Shown here piece by piece: positions 35,777 through 48,284 of a DNA stretch of 64,000 nucleotides; within the stretch, counting starts at the first letter, position 1; every line of letters begins with the position of its first letter. A program made the position numbers and the translations under genes. The notes below the pieces were generated by a model, which saw nothing but the letters and a program-made list of their open reading frames with translations, had not been told where the DNA came from and ran no database searches. Origin of the DNA: Paracentrotus lividus (lineage: Eukaryota; Echinodermata; Echinoidea; Camarodonta; Echinidae); contig CALNVZ010003434.1 of the NCBI GenBank assembly GCA_940671915.1, positions 4,638,425 through 4,702,424 on the forward strand. The letters run 5' to 3'.

Positions 35777-36777
35777 CATGTTATTCTATTTCATACTGGA
35801 TTTTTTTTTCGTTCTCCATCCATCTGTTTATAAGTTTCCGAACGGAATGGTTTCATCAAATAGAAATAGAAATAATAAAATGATGAGGAAAAAACAATGG
35901 TCATCATGTGTAAATACGACAACCATCACTACCATCATCATAATCATTATTTATTATCATTATTATTATATTATGATCATACCATAAATTATTAGGGGTG
36001 GGGTGGTAACATAGGCCACCCCACCTAAAATATTGGGGGGCATGTATCCCCCACCCCCCCCTTCCCCGTGATAAACACCCATCCCCTTTGGTTTCAAGAA
36101 GTAAGAAATTAATAAGAGGGGAAAAGATAGAAAAGGTAGGTAGTTTAACTTTATATCATGTTTTTTTTAAATGACATCCTCTTTTGATCATTTTGCGCCC
36201 TCCCTGTAAAATACCCAGGTGCCACTGAACAAACTTATTCAATCTCTACTATTCACTAGAAGAGGAGGAAAGACAAAGACAAACGAAAAATTGAACAATT
36301 ACTTTTTTTTTTTTATATGTCTTTATTGATACAAAAACCTTGCACAGTCAGTTGGAAAAAATGAAAGACTTGTGAACACAAATGCAAAATGAAACCATAA
36401 CATGAATAAAAAATCATAACACGAACAAGAACCGTTAATAGCCGAAAGGCTGAAAACTAAGAAGAAAAAAACTACTGGCAATGCTTACCAAAGTTTAATG
36501 GGAAAATCTGGAAAAGCTAACAATTTCAGAAGAAACATTAACATTTTGTAAAGATATTTTCAAGAAACACGGTAACACTTTTGTGAATGATGAAATAAGT
36601 GAGCATACCCTCGCTCCCTATCTTAATATCCTATACCTCACACAAAAAAATGTTTGAGTTGCAATGAAGATATCATTTCTTTCTGATTTAAATACTTTAT
36701 GACATGACCAAATGTATTTTTTTTCTTTGAATGTTGGAGCAATGGACCAGCCAATGGTGTCATTTTGACAAACAAAT

Positions 36778-36779
<2 letters not shown>

Positions 36780-36843
<64 letters not shown>
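36780..36843. repeat. Poly-A tract of 64 bases
   Basis: An uninterrupted run of A. The same position in unit A (near 29214-29235) has about 22 A. Confidence 0.9.
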
Positions 36844-36846
<3 letters not shown>

Positions 36847-39795
36847 TGCTTGGGAGGGAGAGGTTTGTATAGTTTGATCTTGTTCTGGATAAATTCGCAC
36901 TTGGAAACAGATTTATTTGATATGTGAGAAGCAGTAATTCATGAGTATTTACTGTACCCCATTGTGCCGCCATCCTCTATCCCACAACCATGCCTCCATG
37001 AGCTAAACAACGAGGATCCCCTATCGACCATCGGGATAATTGCATTAAAACCCTTCATTGTGTATTGAAGTATTGTATACTGCAAGTTTCAAATTACAAA
37101 ATTCATTGATTATAATGCATACATGTTAGATTATTCTCAACTTTACAAACAATTGCAATGAACATGGTGAAACGAAAAAATTGTACAACAATCAAGAATA
37201 CACAATTGCCCAAAAGTAAAGAAAAAAAAAATAATAATAATAAATACATGCAACTCAGAGTAGCTTTTGAAATTGTTGATGTCAGTGATGCCCCCATTAC
37301 ACAATGAGATTACCCTGTTTATTACATCAATGAAGTGCTATTCTTCAAGGTGTGGTTAAGCTTTTAAAATTAAACAGACGTCGATATGAGGTATCTTTCC
37401 AGCATGGAACATGTTATGTACAGCCATTACATGTATAAGGATAATTCTGAATATAGCAAACAAGTTCAAATCGTGCTTCTTTAAAAAGCATAGATACAAC
37501 AATCCATATTGAGATAATCTCCCCCCCCCCCCGCCAAAAAAAAAAAAAAAAAAAAGAGAAGAAAATCAGAATCCCGATTTGAGTCAGGAAATATCATGCC
37601 TGCGGCTCAATACCAATTAAGGACACCCAAAGGGTTTTAATTTTCACAGGAGGTATCTTTCCATTTACAGTAATGTTTGGGATGTTTCTTCCCTTTATGC
37701 TGTAAATCAACAATTAGTAGGACTCTATTTGCTAGCCAATTCAAAGACTAATGAGGAACATTAATACTTTTTTACAAAGTAAAACAAAACATAAATGTTA
37801 AGTGTATGGAGAAACAAGTACACATACAAAATACAATTTATACATATTATCGATCTGTTTCATAGTCTGCAACTACAAATCGGTGAAATAAAGCTTGTTT
37901 CTTTTTGCTAACTACAAATTACTACTTTGATTCACAGAAATGCAGGAAATAATCATTATATTGAGGAAAATGATTCATTTATAATTGCACAGCTGTAAAT
38001 ACAAGGAGCACCATCTTAAATATATCTTTTGTTTAGCTAGATTAGAATCACAATTGGCAAGATTAGACAAACATTTTCCAAAGCAGAGCACTATTGCTTT
38101 ATAATGACATGATTTTATCAATGCCATTACTCTTGATTGTGGGGAAAACTGTTACTGGAACTGGAAAACATAATATTTTAGACAGCAGATGGCAAAATTC
38201 CTCGAACTAATACAAAGTATAGCATACTAGCATACTGGGTAATTAATTATAATGGTGTTGTCAGACTCAATAAACAATACAAGTTAATCAAGCAAGGCAT
38301 CACAAATAAAATTTAGGGTTGTGACCTTTGCTAAACACAAAATCATGTGTAATTGTAACTATAGTAGAAAGGACTAAAGATATACAAGAATTAAAAAGGA
38401 AACTCATCTTGTGTCATTTAAATTCATTTCAAGTATTTATCTCAAACACAAGAGTATGGTACACATCTATTGATTTAGTTATATGTTTGGTTTTAAATAG
38501 AGTACATGTATGTCATTTTACAAACATATTACATTAGTTGTCGCATTGTAAGCACATAGGTAGATTTACCTTGAATGACACATGTAAATTCAATATAAGA
38601 CCTGAAATCCCATTGACATTACCATGACTCTATTTTTCAAAGGAACATACCAATGTGACTGCCAAGTATTCTGATTGTTGTTACATTATAATGCATTGTA
38701 ACATTTGCATTTCATATAATGGCCAATGAAATAGAACAACATGGATGTACACCTTTTTTTTAAAATGACAATGGTACAAAAAAGTGGTAAAACACATTTA
38801 ACAATATCTCTCGCTCAAGATACACTCAATAATGAAGAGTTTGTATTAAAAAAAAAAAAAAAAAAAAAAGGTCAACATAAATATATTAGTTTCTTTAATA
38901 AAATCAAGTACATCATCATTTGCTGTTTGGTTGTTTTTCATTTTTTTTTTTTTGTTTGCATTTTTAGCTACCATAAAAGTTTTGAGGAAAGAAAAATGCT
39001 TAATTGTTTTATAAGTTCAAATTTTAGAGATTGAACCTCAGCATGACAACAATGCATATGGCCTAAAAAGATAAGTCCTTGGGAGTTTCCATGAACCAGT
39101 TTATAAAAATATGCGATGTTTTAAAAAAAAATCCTCCATCAAAAGAAAAAGACAAATAATTAATTCTGTTTGAAGTTTAAAGTAACAATTTTGATTTTCT
39201 GTTGATACTAGGAATGTCCTTCACACCACTCTTGAACTTCCCACTGAAGAAATTTTACAATGCAAACACAGATGTTTGTAAATTTTGTGTACAAAACATA
39301 AGACAATCTTAAACACATTTAAGTTTTAGCTGTCGAGGCAGACAATCAACCACTTTACTATCTATACTATTCGGGATTCCCCTAGTGTCACTGCAATTAA
39401 CATATTTTGGCTATTTAGGCATTTATTGTGTCTGCAGAACATAGTCACATCAAGGTCCAAGACTGATAAAGAATATAACACCAAAAGTGCACAATATCAT
39501 AATGTAGGACATTCTTAGTCTGGGAAGTGAGTATTGCTTTTCAAAATTGGGTGTCCATCAATATAAATGTTCATTCTGGTAGCTTTCCAGTATCAGTCAT
39601 AGAGTTTTCAAAGTATATATTGCAAATTGCGATGCTATTAATTTTGCTGATGAGAGTATATGAAAGCAGTTTAATAAAGATCTAGCTAAATTCTTTGGAT
39701 ACTATTGGTGCAGCATTACTGACGAATGCTAGATAATGTTTCGCTTGACATAGTTTAAAGACCATGAAGTTGTACAATGCATGGTTTTTGTTCAT

Positions 39796-42410
39796 TCAAT
39801 CTATGTTTATTCCAAATTTTTCAAGCCTCCTCAAATGCTGCTCTGTCAGTTGTTGTCTTACTTCATCATGAAGTATGATGTTACAGATCCGTGTCACAGG
39901 ATATGTAATCCTAATACAATCCATGCTGAGATGGTAGTATGTAGGCACTAAGTGGGTACTTCTCTTTAATTCTCCAGTGTTTCTATCAATCCATTCTCTT
40001 AAGTCCATCTTCCGTATGATTAAATCCTTGGGTGGAAAATTCATGTCATCATCAAACATACGCTTGCAACCATAGCACCTACTAATTAGACCAACTTTTC
40101 TTCCAACTGTGAAAGCTTGTGGGGAAAAGGGTGCTCGAACTACTTTTGTGACAGGACACCCCATTGTGTTATTAGCCCCCTTTCTCTTGGTTACTTTCTT
40201 TTTGCCACTTTGGGAGCATTGCCTGTCAAGAACTTTGTTTAACAGGCTGACTGAAGAGCTTTTCTTATCCTTGCCATTGATGGCCACCAAAAAGTCTGCC
40301 AGGCAACCTCTCCATTCCGCAACAGCTAGAGTGTGCTCACAGAACCTACGTTAAAAAAACACATAGGAGCGGCATTGAGATTCACAAATGAATCTGTTTC
40401 CTGTTGTCTTCTTCACGGACACATGAGAACTTCCACTGAAACAAATGGCGCAATTTTTGTCATTCGGAAACTCTACAATATTTTTGGATGAACAAAGAAT
40501 TTTTTCAGCTTTACTCCAGACATCTTCTAGTTCAGGGGAAGTGAAACCACATATCCCACTTTCCTCAGCACAGATTGACAACTTCTTTGTCATATCCAAC
40601 AAGTTAGTTTGTTGAAGAACTTCACTCTTCTCTTGGGTTGACATTTTTCGCCACTGTACAGGAGTTTTCTGTTCAATGTTGCACGCGTGATTGATTTCTC
40701 TCTCTCCAATCCCAATGACAGCCATCTCAAGTTCCTGGTACTTGCCCTTGACAAACTCCTGAAGGATTTTCGCTAGCCTGTCCCATCCCTTCTTGCCTCC
40801 GACCCATTTCGCTACCATCGCGTTCATTGATTCCGCATCGTTCGTAGTGAAACTTGAAGGAGGATCGCCTAACCCAGCCTTTGTGCGCAGCCTTCTGAGC
40901 ATACACCTCTTCACATCACCTGACTTATAGCAAAGAAACCAGTTTGAGAATTCTGGTTCTTTTTGGGTGTCCTCTTGCTCGAGCTGGTCCCACTCAGGGA
41001 TCCAGGTGGCTAGGTTTGCTTCATATGCTTCCTCTGTCAGGGCATCTGCAAGTCCCTCGTACCTCGTCTCTTGAAGTTGCTCACCATAGATAGACCTGAC
41101 AATCCTCCTGATAATATTTTTATTCACACCAAGTTTTGCTAGTTTTTTTTTTCACATTTCTGGCGATGGTGGAGCATGCACATAAGGTGCTCTGAGTCCC
41201 TAAAGCTTGCACTACCCTGAAGACCTTGGTACATTGCAACTTCTCCATCGGTACCAAACACGTTGACTTTTGCATTGATTGCTTTGGAAATCTCATTTCC
41301 CAGATAATTGTAAGATTCTTCATCTTTTTGAGTATGTAACAACATAGGTCCAGGCATAAGGACAGGTCTATTGTTTCTTTTATTTCTGAAGTGGTCATGC
41401 CGGTAAGATGACATTGTTAGGTACATGGGTCCCAAGTCAAAAGTTGCATCAAACATCAATACCTTATTGTCATGGCAACAATTTCTTCGTACATCCTTTA
41501 TTTGCTGCTCTGTGTACAGCACATTGGCATCGTCCCTTTGTTTCTTACATTCGAGAACTCGACACTTTTCACAAATTCCCCACTGAGGTTCATTTTCAGT
41601 AAACCATCAAAATCTGAAGTACTTTCCCTTACAGTGGTATGTCTATATATATGATTTGCATCTCGAGGAACTGAAGAAAATGATTGAGTGTCTAGGCCAC
41701 CATGCTTCTCATAGATACCAGTCATGATTTTGTGAGCTGAGGAAGATTTACTACCTTTGATGTCTTCAATTAGCTCTTTCTTGGCTCGTATGTAGGGACG
41801 GTCTGATTTTTTCTGGTTGCCATGTGGACTGAGCAGCAACTCCATTCTTTCTCCCTTCCACTCATATCGAATAAGACATACAGGGTGTAGAGCTTCTTCG
41901 CTACGTAGTACATAAATAGTTCTCTGAAAGTTTGGGGTACCTCGGTGCTTGTAATATTTACAAATATAAGTGTACGACTTGCCCTCTGCACCTTTTCCCT
42001 CGGCTGCAATATTGTTGTTGTGATCCAAAGTGACTCTGCATTTTGATCTACTGCATTTGGCATATTTCCCATTTTCATCGCAAATTACATCCTCAGCAAA
42101 ACGCATCTTAGAGGTATCCACTAGGAAAGATAGTTCATCGTCGCAGCCCAACGGTATAGAGTGATTTACTTCACCTGTAGGGAAAAGTAGTTCTCTGGCC
42201 ACCCTCTTACTATCTTTGAAGAAATCATCCCCTGCATGAAATACATGCCATTTTTCTTTGAACATGGTCTGTCCATCCTTTGGTTGAAGATATGCTTGTG
42301 TGTATTCATCATCTGAGTCACTTAAGACCTCGCATTTTATCCGTACAAAGTCAGAGGAGTTTCCTTCCAAGAGAACCTCAGTATGTGAACAGCCAGCTCC
42401 ATCTGTGTTC
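39796..42410 (-). CDS. MULE-type transposase-like protein, main exon (frame interrupted)
   Basis: Consecutive frames (42410-41498, 41590-41139, 41127-39796) form one protein of about 860 residues. It shows the MULE DDE triad: VLMFDATF (D), VFGTDGEVAMY (D), then CMLHHRQK (C..H), and TTNDAESMNAMV (E). The end carries a SWIM-like zinc finger (FICESQC, then RFCEHTLAVAEW), typical of MULE transposases. An N-terminal region has Cys-rich segments (CSRSKC, CEKCRVLEC). Breaks: a one-base shift near 41590, a one-base shift in the A9-10 run near 41140, and an in-frame TAA at 40351-40353 inside the SWIM finger. The homopolymer break looks like a sequencing error. The exon starts at an AG acceptor (TTCACAG before 42410). 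It may be a live transposase or a domesticated gene; no TIRs or 9-bp target duplication were found. Confidence 0.75.
40351..40353 (-). other. In-frame TAA inside the SWIM-like finger
   Basis: Upstream residues end CESQCRSYVFF and downstream residues continue in the same frame with RRFCEHTLAVAEW. One stop thus splits the CxC..CxH finger. The stop sits just after a T7 run, so a local base error or a missed micro-intron are alternatives to a real nonsense mutation. Confidence 0.7.
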
Positions 42411-43439
42411 CTGTGAAGGAAACAAATTATTTAATTGAAATTAAATGACAAATTTTAGAGAGCAATTCAAATATATTTGCAATATTTACACACAATAATC
42501 CCTGAAATATTGTTATACTATAACTATAATAATACTTAAATACATACTAATAATGACACGTATTACATCCCAAATTATCTTCAACCTCATCTGACAACAG
42601 ACAAATAACTTAAGAATATCGAATTTTTGACAGAAAATGCCAACATGAATTATTTGTACATTGTCCATTAACATCATTGTAAAAGTTGACCTATGTTGAA
42701 GATAAAACAATTCCGATAGTGGTTATTGTGAAATCTAATATGTTTAAAAAACAAACATTCATACAGCGTTTATAATATTGATTTGTATATCAATTAAAGA
42801 GAAAAGGATCTAAGCTTTTTTTCCCCACCTAGTTGCAATGTGATCTGTCATTTATGACTGATCATTCATGATGCATTTAACGAAACGCAATGAGAAAAGT
42901 GGATACTATCCTATCTCAACAAACTGAAAAGAATCATTACATCTAGATAGATTTCTTGATAATGACTACATTCTAAGCTGATATTATATTAACCATTCTA
43001 AACATCATAGTACTGACATCAAAGTTAACCCGGTATTAAAGGGATTTGGAAATGATTGTAATTGTCTAGTTGTGCAATGGACCAGAGCAGGAAGTAATTT
43101 TTTTTTTAAAGGGGCTATTTTTTCCATATAGGGGTGATTGCTTAATTTTGTGTGCTATTTCTTTAATTTCAAGGACTACTTTTTTGTGCAACAAGCAATT
43201 GTGCCGTAAAAACATTTATCATTATTCTGCTGTACTGAAGAAGATTGATTTTTTGTAACTTCTTGAATGTTGTTTGTAAAAGATCTTGTTAAGACTTAAG
43301 AAAAGATACTTCAATTTAGGTAATTTGGGCTGTCATGAGGGCAAATCGCCCGTCACCCTCATGTGCTCCCTACGTTGCAATGGACGCAGTATACCCATAC
43401 AATTTGACAGGAGTTATCCAAAATGAGAGGAATACTTAC
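42411..43439 (-). other. Intron of the MULE-like gene
   Basis: Donor GTGGA|GTAAGT (exon end 43440) and acceptor TTCCTTCACAG|G (exon start 42410). The joined codon is GAG and the frame stays open on both sides. The intron is AT-rich with no other feature recognised. Confidence 0.65.
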
Positions 43440-43499
43440 TCCACAGGATTATCACCACAAGGTGCCTCATCACTTTCATCAGAAGATATAACTATCACC
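43440..43499 (-). CDS. Small acidic exon of the MULE-like gene (SUMO-interaction-like)
   Basis: Sixty bases between a TTTCATTTCAG acceptor and a GTAAGT donor encode VIVISSDESDEAPCGDNPVE. A hydrophobic VIVI followed by acidic and serine residues is the pattern of a SUMO-interacting motif. Phase and frame match the main exon at 42410. No earlier exon or start codon was identified. Confidence 0.55.
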
Positions 43500-43942
43500 C
43501 TGAAATGAAAGAAAACAAATGAAATCATCAATGTCAATATATTTTTTATAACAATAACATAACATTTCCCCCAGAAGAAACCATTGTACACCCTCACAAT
43601 AAGATGCCTAGATGCATTATAATATGTCACAGCAGTTGTGATGGTAATGTGACATCTAATATGAACATCCTTCATCCCAGATCTTTAGATGCTACCCTAT
43701 CTGATCAGCCTGTATATATAAGAAGAACCACAAACAATACAGACCCACTTTTTTTTTAAAATTATGAACAGCGAACCTCTTCAATGAAGACACATAAATT
43801 CAGTGTATAGTTGGAAGCCTTGAGTATGACCCATGTCACTGTGAAACATACCTTTGTTAAACCCTTTCATTTTCTTTTTTCTTCTAAGTTTTCTAACAAC
43901 ATAAGAATATTTTCCATTGCTTGAACAGTGTGTTATCCTAAC
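43500..43942. other. Upstream flank of the small exon; nothing further recognised
   Basis: Possibly intron or promoter of the MULE-like gene. No clear exon or core promoter seen. Confidence 0.35.
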
Positions 43943-44909
43943 CAGGGGTGACAATCCTGGGGGGGGGGGGGGGGGGGGGGGGGGGAGGGGACATAGTGCC
44001 CCCACTTTCTGAAGCACTAAAAACCGTTCCTTTTTACCCAAGAAAACTGCATTTAAAAAGTGTGCAGTGCCCCTTTCATCTTAGAAGGACCCGTTTTGTG
44101 TTACTGGGCCCCTTTAACTTCTTACTGTATGTGTCCATTCTCGTATCGGATAAGTTGTCCTTCATAAAACCACTCTTTTCATTCCTAATCAGGAATTAGC
44201 GCCAATTTCCCTTCCACGGGTGCATCTTTTAATTGAATCCTTTTCAAAATGTGTTCATTGCCCCCTTTAGCTCCTATTTTCATAGTGAAATTCCTCTACT
44301 GCAGTGTGCTCCTTTTCACGTCTGATCAAGTGCTTCATTTGAACTTGCCATTACTTACTGCTGATAAATGACCACATAGCAAATTTTATGACTGAAAATG
44401 TAAATTTTCTTCAAAACCGCTTGTTCACTTCACTCGCCCTCTAAAAACATAAGCTTGCAAATTATCAGAAATCCCTTCAATATATTTTTGCTCAACTTCC
44501 ATTACCACAAAACATACAGCAACTTCAGGCAGAAATTAATCTCTTGGTAAAATATCTGTTTGCACCCAATTCCCCTTTCTGGTGATAAGTGCCCTTTTTT
44601 AGGCTTTGCCTTCCCCCCTCCCAACAAAAACATGTTCAAAAATTTGTTTGTAAATAAAATGCTCTATAAAAGAAACTTTCATGAGTCCATTTTTACACCA
44701 AGTACACCCCAGGAGGGGATTTCCACACCCTTCCCCCTTAGTCGATCACTTTGCTCCCTCGCCAAGGATCTCACACTGTCACAAAATTGTGCCCCTTCAA
44801 GATTTTGCCCCCTCCCCCGTCCAAGAAAAATAAAAGTGTTCTGGCGCACCTGACTGGGTCAAATAAACTAGTCAAACCCCTCTCTTCGCAAAAAGCTGAT
44901 CCGCCCCTG
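43943..44909. mobile_element. ~967-bp repeat bounded by CAGGGG...CCCCTG
   Basis: The left end CAGGGGTGACAATCCTGGGG carries a 27-G run (43959-43985); the right end reads AAAAAGCTGATCCGCCCCTG. The interior repeats C-rich words (GCCCCTTT, GCCCCCTT) separated by about 100 bases. The CAGGGG ends suggest a hAT-like non-autonomous element, but no target duplication was found. Confidence 0.45.
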
Positions 44910-45009
44910 CTCTTCTCCAATTACGGATAGCAAGCTGCCAAGCCCCTTCTTTAATAATGAATAGAGATCCTTATGACCGATTAAGAGTAGCAGCTGTCTT
45001 TACATTTAA

Positions 45010-45775
45010 TGGTTAATGTCCACTCCGTCTAATGCCATTTTGTACAATATCATTTTGTCCAATAGCCATATAGTCCAATAACCAGCGAGTCTGTGAGCCA
45101 TTTCGTCGAATAGCCAGTTGGTCCAATTGCCATTTGGTCCAATACCCAATTGGTCCAACGCAATGCCCATTTGGTCTAATGTGGATAAATCTATGCTATC
45201 GCGTGGAAATAACAGAGGCGCACGCCCCTTGGTTCTTGCCTTTTTTGTGTGTGTGTGTGTGGGGAGGGGGTGTCTCCACCAGCCCTGAAGTTATACGGAC
45301 AAAATAGAAATGTGAAAATTTCTTAATATTTTAATATATTTTGGGAGCCATTTATCACATAACAAGTAAACAAATCAAAACAAGACTAAGAGAAGCATGA
45401 ATTTTTTTTGGGCCGATCCAGGATTTTATGGGGGAGGGGTGAATTGGAATTTAAGATTTTGGTACACCCATAAATTATCCCCATCACACCGGGCGAGCCA
45501 AAGGTATCCGTGTCGGCCCTCAGTAAAGGTTATTAGACCAAGTGAGAATTATACCAAATCATGGATATTGGACCAAATGGGTATTGGACCAACTGTCAAT
45601 TGGACCCAGTGGGTATTGAATCAAATGGTAATGGGACCAACTGGCAATGAAGTTAGACAAACAGGCTATTGAACGAAATGGCTTTTGGACAAAATGTTTT
45701 TGGACCGAATGGCATTAGACGACACGGTAATTGGACAAAACGGCATTGACGTATTGGCAATTGACCCATTTAATG
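45010..45775. repeat. Fold-back repeat made of TTGGTCCAAT words
   Basis: The left part (45019-45185) repeats (C/T)(C/G)ATTTGGTCCAATAxCC every 15-20 bases. The right part (45525-45765) repeats the reverse complement (ATTGGACCAAATGGxxATT). The middle 340 bases are unrelated and contain a (GT)n tract at 45247-45262. No coding frame. Confidence 0.7.
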
Positions 45776-46625
45776 GCCCGGATTTATTATTATCAATAGT
45801 GACCCTCTTTCTTTATTATAAAACATAGATGATGTTTGATCCCTGACTGACTAAAAAAAATTATTAAAAAAAAAGATTGTGATAGATTTTGATATAATAT
45901 TCAGAAATAATATATTTCACTCTTTCCCTTTCCGTTTCTTTGTTTTTCTCATTTCCCCCCCCCCCCCCTAAAAAGGAAAAATTTAAACTTACTCAGATGC
46001 CATGGCTATTCAAACCCGCACAAACAATGCTATTCTATTGGTGAGCTTGTATGATCGAGATGCCAATGTTCCTGTCCAGATGGAGAGTCTCCTATTACAG
46101 CTTTGAAATATCAAACAAATCCAAATATACATGTAGTCAGAGTTCTAGATCTATATCTCAACATTTCAATTCAATTAAATTTCATAAACCTCAATGCAAT
46201 TGTAATATAAAACCAATGTGGCAGGGGAGTCACAAAAGTCCATGGCCATGGCTTGTACAACCAGTGGCTGCACCAAAGATGGGGGGGGGGGGGGGGGGGA
46301 CGGCATGGGGGCATTTGCCCCCCCCCAGAAATTTTGAAAACTAAAAAAAATTAAATGTATAGAAATACATGCAAAAAAAATTGTCAGCCACTGCCCCCAT
46401 GGCCGCACACAGACCCCCCCCCTAGAATTTTGAAAACTTACCTTTTTTTACTGAAAATTTTGCAAAATTTACCAAAACTGTGCACAAAGTCCTTTCAAAT
46501 TCAATTTCACTTCATGCACAAGCGCCCTGACAAGCTTTGCTCCCTCGCTTTCAGGTTTCTTTTAAATGCCCCCTTCATGAAAAGATGTTCTGCATACAGC
46601 TCTGTCTACCCCCTCCCCTCCCCGC

Positions 46626-46911
46626 TATGGTATAAATGGAAATGCCACTACCCTGTAGTATATTGTAAATCACTGAGGCGGAGAGCCCTGACTGCGTGCA
46701 GAGCGACTCCCGTCATAGCAGTCACTTGGAGATCGGAAGCCGTTGACTGCACTTAGAGTCTACCCACACACACAACACACACAACCCGTTTGGCGTGGAA
46801 TTCCACTACTCAAACCATTTATACACACGTGGCCGACTGGAACATTACAAAGGTAAAGCATTTCTATATATATTTCTTTCTGTATTATTATTTCCCGGCC
46901 CGTCCACAATA
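46626..46911 (+). repeat. 5' LTR (286 bp)
   Basis: Runs from TATGGTATAAATGG to CCGTCCACAATA. Differs from the 3' LTR at six single bases, with no indel. Confidence 0.9.
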
Positions 46912-48284
46912 TTGGCGACGAGGATAAATCATTTTTAGTTGTATTTCTTGTCGATTTTATATTTTTTACCGAGCGTTGATTCCGACTGCAGACTTCGCTT
47001 CGGGCGTGGTCGGTGTAGTAAGGAGTCGCCGCCATCTTGAATTTTTTGATATATCGTTGAAATAAATTTTCTTTCGGACTTTTTGGCTCAATTTTTTTGA
47101 GAATATAAAAAAGAAATCTCATTCAATTATTATTTGGATGAGGAATCTTAATTTTTAATAAAAAGACTCTTGAAAACTAATTCGCAAATTAATCATTTAT
47201 TTTTTCCGATTGGCACCGTCCGCTTGTATGTGTGTGATGAGCCGCAATTTTCTAGCTGTTCGCGAGATAAAAGTGGTCAGCACCGAACAGCGGATAGGCG
47301 CTAATTTTGGATTAAAATATTGATTCAGCGATTCTTATTTCATTTTCAAGGTAGATATCCAGATATTTTGTTAATTTTTTTATTTATATTCCCCCCATTT
47401 TCGTGGCCATATATTGCTGGGCCGCGGATATAATTGAATTGTAATTTTTGCTTGTGTCGTGAGTGCTGTGAGCTGAGTGCTGCGAGTGAGTGAGCGAGTG
47501 TTTGCTGTCGAGTCGCTGTTGTTGTTTGCCGTGTGAGCGTGTATGTTTGCTGATTGTGTATTTATATCGTAAATAAAAGTATTTTGGAGTGATTTTTGGA
47601 ATATAAATTTCAAGTCTGAATTTGGTCATCTCCATACACCGCTGCTGCCGCTGCTGCTGCTGTTAAGAATTAAGTGACTGTTTGTTGTAAAAAAAAAAAA
47701 GAAAGAAAGAAGAGAAAAAAAAAAAAATTGCTGTTGCTGTTAAAGGTTACATTAGTTGATATTGTTGTGATATTAAATATTTGCTGCTGCTGCCGTTGTA
47801 TTATAAAAGATTCATGAAATAATATTGTTGTAAATAAATACTTGCTGCTGCTGCTGCTGCTGCCGTTATAAAAGATTCACGAAATAATATTGTTGGAAAT
47901 AAATATTCGCAGCTGCTGCTGCTGCTGTTCTTGAATTTAGTTTTCTTGATCTTTTGGGCTTGAATTGACTTTAGTCTTTGGAGATCATCAAATTCAATAT
48001 TAGATAAAATATTTGCTGCTGCTGCTGTAAAGGTTACATGAATTGATATTTTTGTAAAATAAGTAGATCTATTTTCGCTGCTGCTAATGCTGCTGTATTT
48101 TGAATTGTATTGCTGAATTATTGTTATTGTTGTTATTCTAAAATTGTTATATATAATCTACTTGTATTAAATTGTATATATTATAATATTTTCTTTCCTC
48201 CTTTCCCTGTTCTATAACATCTTTTATCAGTATTGTAATTTTTTTAAACATAGTTTGCCCCAATTAAACTCAAATTGTTTCGAG
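46912..48284 (+). repeat. Element leader with CTG/GCT repeats
   Basis: A 1.37-kb untranslated leader. From 47640 to 48100 it carries at least six (CTG)n blocks of 3-7 units. Between them lie near-repeats such as AAAAGATTCATGAAATAATA and ATTGTTGTAAATAAATA, with a period of about 60 bases. No AUG frame of note. It could hold packaging or translation signals, which is inference. Confidence 0.7.
46913..46924 (+). other. Candidate primer-binding site
   Basis: TGGCGACGAGGA follows the 5' LTR after one base, begins with the TGG complementary to a tRNA CCA end, and is absent after the 3' LTR. The cognate tRNA was not assigned. Confidence 0.6.

Larger units (their letters stand above)
34563..42056. 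repeat. Duplicated unit B (second head-to-tail copy)
   Basis: Starts directly after unit A ends and repeats it. Its 39.8-42.1 kb part keeps long open frames of the transposase gene, so it is the cleaner version there. The 34.56-39.79 kb part has no coding frame and a 64-A tract (36780-36843), against only about 22 A in unit A. Confidence 0.85.

Noticed and set aside
36638..36973. 111-codon frame with a long Phe run
   Set aside because: It depends on a 64-A tract, and the counterpart in unit A has another length and frame.
47640..48100. CTG blocks as a CRISPR-like array
   Set aside because: The repeats are simple trinucleotides of varying length inside a eukaryotic LTR element leader; spacers are similar to each other.
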